NCBI GenBank assembly: GCA_046094385.1 | Contig: JBJTHJ010000019.1 | Location: 1 to 26,627 of the forward strand | Direction of reading: 5' to 3' | Origin: ZLKRG08 sp046094385 | GTDB lineage: Bacteria > Actinomycetota > Actinomycetes > Nanopelagicales > Nanopelagicaceae | DNA length: 26,627 nt | Shown: positions 15,211 to 21,232 of the stretch, piece after piece | Layout: each line of letters starts with the position of its first letter | Position numbering within the stretch: position 1 is the stretch's first letter | The notes under the pieces: model-generated | The model's input: only the letters and a program-made list of their open reading frames with translations | Told to the model about the DNA's origin: nothing | Database searches by the model: none | Made by a program: the position numbers and the translations under genes

Positions 15211-15226
15211 TCTCACGGGAGGGCAA

Positions 15227-15988
15227 ATGGCGCTAACTGGCACCCAGGCAGTTGATCGCGCAACCTCACTTTTGATTGCGATTTTAAATTCATCAAAGCC
15301 ACCTTTACTCTCGGAGTTATCACGCCAATTAGGTCTTCCGAAATCAACCACCTCCCGAATGTTGGGGGCGCTAGAGCGTCAAGGTTTGATTCGTAGAGAT
15401 CGCGATGGAGCTTATTTAGGTGGAGATGTTTTGATGCGCTTTGCATCAACTCAGAATCAAGACTCGACCCTCGTAAACAAAATGCGCCCGGTCTTAGAAA
15501 GTTTGGCTGCAAAAACTTCCGAATCAGTCAACTTAGCAGTTCCCGGAAACAACGAACTGAAATTAATAGATCAGGTTGATGGCCAGTATCTACTTGGCGC
15601 GACCAATTGGGTTGGTCGCCATGTGCCATATCACGCATCAGCGCTAGGAAAAGTACTGTTGGCATTTGGGGCAGCCCAGATACCTACCGGAACTTTGCAA
15701 AGCAAGACCAATCGCACTATCACATCAAGGGCGGTATTGAGCAAAGAGCTAGACAAGGTACGCAAATTAGGTTTTGCAATTATCGACAGCGAACTAGAAG
15801 ATGGCTTGGTTGCAGTAGCTGCGCCTGTCTATGGTCCAACTGGTTTGGTAGTGGCTGCTATTTCAATTTCTGGTCCAGATGCCAGAATCACCAAAGAGCA
15901 ATTAAATGAATTTGGCGAACTTATTGTCAAAGAGTTAAAGAAACACAATGTAAGTAGCAAGTTAACCGGAAAGGCAGGCGCAGCATGA
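15227..15988 (+). CDS. IclR-family transcriptional regulator of the C1/betaine operons
   Basis: This 253-residue regulator has an N-terminal winged helix-turn-helix (LLSELSRQLGLPKSTTSRML at about 27-46) and a C-terminal IclR effector domain containing YHASALGKVLLAFG. The start ATG at 15227 is preceded by a good GGGAGGG. It is the first gene of the corrinoid operon and its stop overlaps the corrinoid gene start as ATGA, so it is made together with the pathway enzymes. It is divergent from the methyltransferase, with a GTTCC-N7-GGAAC repeat between them. A local feedback regulator responding to betaine, dimethylglycine or a C1 intermediate is likely, but the effector is not known. Confidence 0.9.
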   Translation: MALTGTQAVDRATSLLIAILNSSKPPLLSELSRQLGLPKSTTSRMLGALERQGLIRRDRDGAYLGGDVLMRFASTQNQDSTLVNKMRPVLESLAAKTSESVNLAVPGNNELKLIDQVDGQYLLGATNWVGRHVPYHASALGKVLLAFGAAQIPTGTLQSKTNRTITSRAVLSKELDKVRKLGFAIIDSELEDGLVAVAAPVYGPTGLVVAAISISGPDARITKEQLNEFGELIVKELKKHNVSSKLTGKAGAA

Positions 15989-16644
15989 GCCACGAAGATA
16001 TCCTCAAAGGGTTATTTGATGAGACTCTGGTCGGAAATGCTCCAGCAGTACTAGAGCTAACCAATAAGGGCATCGCAGATGGCATGACGCCATCATCGAT
16101 TCTCTTTGATGCGTTGATCCCAGCGCTTGAAGAGGTTGGCGCCCGTTTCGAGCGCGGTGATTTCTTCGTACCTGAGATGTTGATCTCCGGAAAAGCCATG
16201 TCTGGCGCGCTAAATGTGCTTCGCCCGCTACTTGCTCAAACTGGCGCAGAGACCATCGGTACCTTCCTAATGGGAACCGTAAAAGGCGATGTACACGATA
16301 TCGGCAAGAACTTGGTAAACATCATGTTGGAAGGCGCTGGCTTTACGGTAATTGATATCGGGGTTCAGTGCGCACCTGAAAAATTCATCGCAGCAATCAA
16401 TGAACATAAACCGGATATCGTCGGTATGTCCGCTTTCTTAACTACCACTATGCCGATGTTCAAAGTTAATATTCACGAGATTACCAAAGCTGGTCTTCGC
16501 GATCAGGTAATCATTATGGTCGGTGGCGCACCGGTTACCCAAGAATATGCAGATGTAGTTGGTGCAGATGGTTATGCAGCTGACGCCTCAAGCGCAGTTA
16601 AAGTTGCCAAAGAGTTGCTCGCAAAGAGACGCGCTGCGGTATGA
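15985..16644 (+). CDS. corrinoid (B12-binding) methyl-carrier protein, MtgC/MttC-like
   Basis: This 219-residue cobalamin-binding protein carries the methyl group between the two methyltransferases. A helical cap domain (about residues 1-90) precedes the Rossmann-like B12 domain. The lower-ligand motif is clear: GDVHDIGKN with Asp102, His104 and Gly107, so cobalamin binds base-off/His-on. GVQCAPEKF and GGAPVTQEYADVVGADGYA later in the domain are typical. The start overlaps the IclR stop and the stop overlaps the next gene, both as ATGA. The MttB-type protein on the opposite strand would methylate it and the MtgA-type protein downstream would demethylate it. Confidence 0.94.
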   Translation: MSHEDILKGLFDETLVGNAPAVLELTNKGIADGMTPSSILFDALIPALEEVGARFERGDFFVPEMLISGKAMSGALNVLRPLLAQTGAETIGTFLMGTVKGDVHDIGKNLVNIMLEGAGFTVIDIGVQCAPEKFIAAINEHKPDIVGMSAFLTTTMPMFKVNIHEITKAGLRDQVIIMVGGAPVTQEYADVVGADGYAADASSAVKVAKELLAKRRAAV

Positions 16645-17006
16645 AATTTTTACCGTTAATCGAAGATGCCATCAAGAAACCGGTATTCGGTTGTCAGATG
16701 TGTGGCCAATGCGTACTTCATTCAACTGGCATGGTCTGCCCCATGACTTGTCCAAAGACTTTACGTAACGGTCCATGTGGTGGAGTTCGCGAGAACGGAA
16801 ATTGCGAAGTAAAACCTGAGATGCAATGTATTTGGCTCAAAGCATATGATCGCAAAGAGACCTTGCACCTGCCACAGGCATGGAAAGATCATTACAACGA
16901 TCTACGTCCGCCCGTCGATATGCGTCTTAAGGGAACTTCTTCTTGGTTAAATCTGATCACCAAGCGCGATAAGCAGACCCCTAAGGGTTGGGCGGATAAT
17001 GTCTAA
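16641..17006 (+). CDS. methylenetetrahydrofolate reductase C-terminal-domain (MetV-like) cysteine-rich protein
   Basis: This 121-residue protein is rich in cysteines at 18, 21, 24, 33, 37, 46, 55 and 63, with the family pattern FGCQMCGQC, CPMTCPK and GPCGG. It resembles the MTHFR C-terminal domain, known as MetV when it is a separate subunit. MetV partners the flavoprotein MetF in acetogens and binds an iron-sulfur or zinc centre. It overlaps the corrinoid gene (ATGA) and the following MetF gene by 8 bp, so a 1:1 complex with MetF is likely. Here it would serve methyl-THF oxidation. MetV in acetogens is longer, about 200 residues, so this is a compact version. Confidence 0.82.
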   Translation: MKFLPLIEDAIKKPVFGCQMCGQCVLHSTGMVCPMTCPKTLRNGPCGGVRENGNCEVKPEMQCIWLKAYDRKETLHLPQAWKDHYNDLRPPVDMRLKGTSSWLNLITKRDKQTPKGWADNV

Positions 17007-17895
17007 TCTGCAAAATCTGCTTGAGAACACCAATGAATTAGTTTTCACGGCAGAGTTTCCATCGATAGATGGTGGCGGCATGGAGAAAGTTGCCAAAGCT
17101 GCTGATCGATTGCGACCTTGGTTTGATGCCGTTAATTCGACGGATAATGCGGCAGCACATGCTCACGCTTCAAATTTGGCCGTCGCTATTGCGATAAAAC
17201 AGCATGGTTTAGAGCCGGTTATGCAGATCGCACAGCGCGATAAGAATCGTCTGGCAGTCCAAGCTGACATCATGGGAGCTGCGCTACATGGCATCGAAAA
17301 TATCGCGCTAATGACCGGTGATGATGTCACTGCCGGAGATGAGCCAGAAACACGAAGAGTCTTTGATTTAGATGGGCCGATAGCGATCAAAGTCGCCGAT
17401 ATCTTGCGCAATGGAACATATCTCTCAGGGCGCAAGATCAATCCTGCCCCAAACCTCTTTATTAGCGCAGTTGAAAATCCTGGTACTCATCCCCTTGAGT
17501 ATCGTGTAGATCGTGCCATCAAAAAACAGCGCGCTGGCGCTAGGTGGCTACAACTTCAGCTCTGTTTCCATAAAGATCGCTTAGAGAATTTCTGCAAAGG
17601 TGTTGCTCTGTACAACACCAATTTGCCGCTATTTCCAAATGTCATTTTGATTAAAGGCGCTAAGGGCATGCAGTTCATGAATGAGAATGTCCGTGGCATA
17701 AATATCCCGCAAGAGCTAATTGATCGCGTAGCAAACGCTGCCGATCCATCTGAAGAGGCATATCAATTAACTTTGGAGCTAGCCAAGCACGCACTCGCCC
17801 AGCCAAGCGTGCGCGGGCTTCACATCACAGATTTCCGTCATGATGACACGCTCGAACGTCTAATGACGGACCTTGGTCGCCAAAAGAAGAACTAA
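16999..17895 (+). CDS. metF: methylenetetrahydrofolate reductase (MetF-like)
   Basis: This 298-residue flavoprotein of the MTHFR family interconverts 5-methyl-THF and 5,10-methylene-THF. It shows the TIM-barrel order with EFP near the start, PVMQIAQRDKNRLAVQADIM at about 74-93, and GIENIALMTGDD at about 98-109. In an operon for methyl transfer to THF its likely direction is oxidation, with electrons passed through the MetV-like partner to an acceptor not identified here. It overlaps that partner by 8 bp and is followed, after 32 bp, by the methyl-THF methyltransferase. It may be additional to a biosynthetic MetF elsewhere in the genome. Confidence 0.88.
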   Translation: MSNLQNLLENTNELVFTAEFPSIDGGGMEKVAKAADRLRPWFDAVNSTDNAAAHAHASNLAVAIAIKQHGLEPVMQIAQRDKNRLAVQADIMGAALHGIENIALMTGDDVTAGDEPETRRVFDLDGPIAIKVADILRNGTYLSGRKINPAPNLFISAVENPGTHPLEYRVDRAIKKQRAGARWLQLQLCFHKDRLENFCKGVALYNTNLPLFPNVILIKGAKGMQFMNENVRGINIPQELIDRVANAADPSEEAYQLTLELAKHALAQPSVRGLHITDFRHDDTLERLMTDLGRQKKN

Positions 17896-17927
17896 AAAAG
17901 TAAACGAAGAGAAGAAACGGAATACAA

Positions 17928-18791
17928 ATGCAAACAACTGTCACCTCACCCTCAAAAACGGTAATCATCGGAGATGATCAGCCATTTTGCATCATCGGCG
18001 AGCGCATCAACCCAACTGGTCGCCGGATCTTCCAAGAGCAAGTACGCGCTGGAGATTTATCTGCAATCATCAAAGATGTAAAGGCGCAGGTCGATGGTGG
18101 GGCTGACATGCTGGATGTGAACATGGGTATCCCACTTACTGACGAAGCAGATTTGATGCGCCAAGCAATCAAAATGGTGCAGGAGTTAACTGACCTTCCA
18201 ATTTGCATTGATTCTTCAGTATTAGAGGCCTTAGAAGCTGGTTTGCAGACCTACCAAGGACGTGCGCTGGTTAATTCAACCACCGGTGAAGATGATCGTT
18301 TGGATCACATCTTGCCACTGGTCAAGAAATATGACGCATCAGTTATCGCGCTTCCCAACGATGAAACAGAGATTCCTATGACCGTTGCAGATCGCTTAAA
18401 GATCACCGAGAAGATCTTGCGCGCCTGTGACAAACACGGAGTTTCACATGATCGCTTGGTAATTGATCCACTTGCCATGCCAATCGGTGCAGAGCCTCAA
18501 GCAGGAAATCTATTCTTCGAAACTGTTCATGAGATCAAATTGCGATGGGATTTGAACATGACTTGTGGTGCATCAAATGTCTCATTTGGAATGCCTAATC
18601 GCCATGCCATCAATGCCGCCTTCCTGCCTGCGGCAATGGCGGTGGGATTAACCAGCGCCGTCATGGATGCACGTACCCCAGAGATCGTCTCTGCAGTGCG
18701 CGCTACCGATATCTTGTTGGGCAATGATCAGTATGGTGGCAATTGGATTACTCGATTCCGTGCGATGGAAGCTGCTAAGCCACAGAGCTAG
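17928..18791 (+). CDS. methyltetrahydrofolate:corrinoid methyltransferase (MtgA/MtvA/AcsE-like)
   Basis: This 287-residue TIM-barrel protein with a pterin-binding domain would move the methyl group from the methyl-corrinoid protein to tetrahydrofolate. GERINPTGRR opens the domain, DMLDVNMGIP follows near residue 60, then DPLAMPIG (about 186) and TCGASNVSFGMPNR (about 210-224), the conserved pterin-contact region of this family. Its length is that of stand-alone MeTr enzymes rather than of MetH. It is in the same operon as the corrinoid protein and MetF, so methyl-THF can be passed straight on to oxidation. The start ATG at 17928 is preceded by an A/G-rich stretch. Confidence 0.92.
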   Translation: MQTTVTSPSKTVIIGDDQPFCIIGERINPTGRRIFQEQVRAGDLSAIIKDVKAQVDGGADMLDVNMGIPLTDEADLMRQAIKMVQELTDLPICIDSSVLEALEAGLQTYQGRALVNSTTGEDDRLDHILPLVKKYDASVIALPNDETEIPMTVADRLKITEKILRACDKHGVSHDRLVIDPLAMPIGAEPQAGNLFFETVHEIKLRWDLNMTCGASNVSFGMPNRHAINAAFLPAAMAVGLTSAVMDARTPEIVSAVRATDILLGNDQYGGNWITRFRAMEAAKPQS

Positions 18792-18796
18792 TTCCA

Positions 18797-20641
18797 ATGG
18801 CAAAAGAATTCAACCCCGATCTCGAGGGCCACGATGGCACTGGCCGCGTTAAATTACATTTTCGTGCGCTAGAAAAAGGTGGCGAAGTATCCGCGGAAAA
18901 GATCATTACCGTGCCATCAGGCGTTAGCGCTTTTGATGCCGCCTCTTGGAATGGAATCGCCATTGATTCCACCTGTGGCGGTTACGGAACTTGTAAGAAG
19001 TGCAAGATCCAAATAACTGATGGCAGCATCGAACCTTCAAAATTAGATTTTCGCGCATTCTCACCAGAAGAGATCCAAAGTGGCTGGCGCTTAGCTTGCA
19101 TGGTACGAAGCACCAAAGATTTAAGTATCGATGTGCCACCACTTACCACTCGCCCAAAGGCAGCTACCGTTGGCGTGGGTCGCCAGATCATTTTGCGCCC
19201 TGCCATCCAAAAGCGCTATGTAGAACTATCAGAACCAACCCTTTCAGATCAGCGCACCGATATCGTCCGTTTGCTAGATGGCATCGAAGATATCGAACCT
19301 ACTTACTCGCTTGATATCTTGCGAGAGCTTCCTGGGGTGCTGCGAAAGAACGATTTCAAAGTCACTGCGGTCTTTGCAGATCAAGAGCTAATTGCGGTTG
19401 AACCTGGCGATACCACTGAAATTCGTTATGGCATCGCCTTTGATTTAGGTACCACTACCGTTGTGGCTACGCTCTTAGATTTGAACACTGGCACACCTGC
19501 TGCCGTGAAATCGATTTTGAACAAACAGCAACCTTTTGGCGCCGATGTCATCACCCGAATCAGTACCACCATGATGGATCCACAAGGTTTGAATAAGTTA
19601 CGTACTTTGGCGCAAGAGACTTTGTCACAACTTACAGTTGAAGTTTGCCAAGAGGCAAATGTAGATCCAAATAATGTCTATGAAGTCGCACTTGCTGGCA
19701 ATGCCACCATGACCCAGATTGTTTTGGGTATCGATCCAGAGCCACTTGGCGTTGCGCCATTTATTATGGCAACCGCTGATTACGAACCAGTTGCTGCAAC
19801 TGAACTAGGACTTGCAATTCATCCACGCGCAAAAGGAATCATCTTGCCTTCACTTGGCGCTTATGTCGGTGGCGACATTGTGGCTGGCGCACTTGCCTCA
19901 GGTATGGATCGTGATAAGCGACTTCGTTTATTCATCGATGTCGGAACCAATTGCGAAATCATCTTAGGTAATGGTGAAAAAATCCTTGCTACCGCTGCTC
20001 CGGCAGGACCTGCTTTTGAAGCCGCTTCAATCAAGTGTGGAGTCCGTGCTGCAGCTGGTGCCATCGAAACCGTGAAGGTCGTAGATGGAAAGTTAGAGCT
20101 TGGCACAATTGATGATGCCCCAGCCATCGGAATCTGCGGTTCCGGCTTAGTGGATGCCGTTGCTTGCTTAGTTCAATTAGGCGTGCTTGATGCCTCAGGC
20201 AAGTTCAATGCGGTAGATGATCCAAACTTGGTCGAACGAGATGGCGAGAAGATCTACATGTTGACCGATGATGTCTATTTAAGCCAGCGCGATGTGCGCG
20301 AACTGCAATTTGCCAAAGCTGCGATTGCAACTGGATGGGCGCTGCTTGCAGAAGAATTTGGAATTCAAGAATCAGAGATTCAACAAGTCTTACTTGCAGG
20401 TTCATTTGGCTCTTATCTATCCCCTGCTTCAGCGGTAAAGATTGGCTTGGTACCAAAGATCAGCGTGCTTCGCATCGTCTCTGCTGGAAATGTGGCCGGA
20501 GAGGGCGCAAAGATGGCGCTACTTTCCACCCAAGAACGCCATGGTGCATCAACTCTGCTTGATGAGATCAAATATGTAGAGCTCTCAGATCGCGAAGATT
20601 TCAACGATAAGTTCGTAGAGAGATTGGCTTTCCCAAGTTAA
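18797..20641 (+). CDS. corrinoid activation protein, [2Fe-2S] ferredoxin plus ASKHA domain (RACo/RACE-type)
   Basis: This 614-residue protein uses ATP to reduce inactive Co(II) corrinoid back to Co(I). The N-terminal plant-type ferredoxin domain has Cys60, Cys66, Cys69 and Cys101 (C-x5-C-x2-C...C), so it carries a [2Fe-2S] centre as in RACo rather than the two [4Fe-4S] clusters of RamA. A linker region leads to the ASKHA ATPase fold: AFDLGTTTVVATLLDL at about 214-229, IDVGTNCEIILGNGEK in the middle, then GICGSGLVDAV and LLAGSFGSYL. It starts 5 bp after the methyl-THF methyltransferase stop. Under oxygen the Co(I) state is often lost, so such an enzyme would be needed constantly. Confidence 0.93.
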   Translation: MAKEFNPDLEGHDGTGRVKLHFRALEKGGEVSAEKIITVPSGVSAFDAASWNGIAIDSTCGGYGTCKKCKIQITDGSIEPSKLDFRAFSPEEIQSGWRLACMVRSTKDLSIDVPPLTTRPKAATVGVGRQIILRPAIQKRYVELSEPTLSDQRTDIVRLLDGIEDIEPTYSLDILRELPGVLRKNDFKVTAVFADQELIAVEPGDTTEIRYGIAFDLGTTTVVATLLDLNTGTPAAVKSILNKQQPFGADVITRISTTMMDPQGLNKLRTLAQETLSQLTVEVCQEANVDPNNVYEVALAGNATMTQIVLGIDPEPLGVAPFIMATADYEPVAATELGLAIHPRAKGIILPSLGAYVGGDIVAGALASGMDRDKRLRLFIDVGTNCEIILGNGEKILATAAPAGPAFEAASIKCGVRAAAGAIETVKVVDGKLELGTIDDAPAIGICGSGLVDAVACLVQLGVLDASGKFNAVDDPNLVERDGEKIYMLTDDVYLSQRDVRELQFAKAAIATGWALLAEEFGIQESEIQQVLLAGSFGSYLSPASAVKIGLVPKISVLRIVSAGNVAGEGAKMALLSTQERHGASTLLDEIKYVELSDREDFNDKFVERLAFPS

Positions 20642-20650
20642 GGTCCCGTT

Positions 20651-21232
20651 TTGACTATCGGAATTATTGCTTGCGGTGCGATTGCAACTCATATTTCAAA
20701 TATCGCAGCGCGTGAAGGCTATGCGATCACCATATATCCCCTGCCACCGCTACTACACAATCATCCAGAGCAGATTGCCGGTGAAGTCGAAGGTAAGTAT
20801 CTAGAAGTTAAAGATCAGCATCAGAAAATTGCAGTTGCCTACGCAGATTGCGGCACTTATGGTGCGCTAGATAAAGTGATCGCAAAATACAATTTGAATC
20901 GCTTAGGTGGCGATCATTGCTACGATGTTTTCGCCGGCAAAGAGCGAATCTTCAAATTAACCACCACCGGCACTTACTTTTTGACAGATTACTTGGTTAA
21001 AAGTTTTCACCGAAGCGTGGTGGTAGAGCTAGGTTTAGATCGCCATCCAGAGTTGATCGACGATTACTTTAAGAATTACACCAAAGTCATGTGGCTTGCC
21101 CAGAATCCAAGCGCTGAATTGAAGATGGCTGCGCAGGCCGCGGCAGATCTAATGAAGTTGCCGCTTGAAATCGAAGTCGTTGGGGAATCAGGCTTGTTTA
21201 ACGAGCTCAAGCGCCTTCTTGACCACATCTGA
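20651..21232 (+). CDS. DUF1638-like protein of corrinoid methyltransferase clusters
   Basis: A 193-residue soluble protein that I recognise as DUF1638-like; its function is not known to me. The family occurs beside corrinoid methyltransferases. Visible features are GIIACGA with Cys8, a YADCGTYGALDK motif with Cys67 and GGDHCYDVFAG with Cys90, spaced so that the three cysteines could form a metal or cofactor site. There is no signal peptide or membrane segment. The start is a TTG at 20651, 9 bp after the activator stop, with AAGG upstream. It is last in the operon, and its final 45 bp overlap the antisense end of the formate dehydrogenase alpha gene. A role in corrinoid handling or methyl-carrier assembly is a guess from context only. 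Confidence 0.75.
   Translation: MTIGIIACGAIATHISNIAAREGYAITIYPLPPLLHNHPEQIAGEVEGKYLEVKDQHQKIAVAYADCGTYGALDKVIAKYNLNRLGGDHCYDVFAGKERIFKLTTTGTYFLTDYLVKSFHRSVVVELGLDRHPELIDDYFKNYTKVMWLAQNPSAELKMAAQAAADLMKLPLEIEVVGESGLFNELKRLLDHI
21188..21232. other. 45-bp tail-to-tail gene overlap
   Basis: The last 14 codons plus stop of the DUF1638-like gene (plus) and of the formate dehydrogenase alpha gene (minus) occupy the same DNA. There is no terminator between the two operons, so convergent transcription would give complementary 3' ends. Confidence 0.8.

Noticed and set aside
15129..15226. Cobalamin riboswitch in front of the corrinoid operon
   Set aside because: The whole region between the divergent start codons is only 98 bp and shows no B12-box-like structure.
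15213..15512. Minus-strand open frame of 99 codons over the start of the second IclR gene
   Set aside because: It lies wholly antisense to a clear IclR helix-turn-helix region and has no recognisable domain or start signal.
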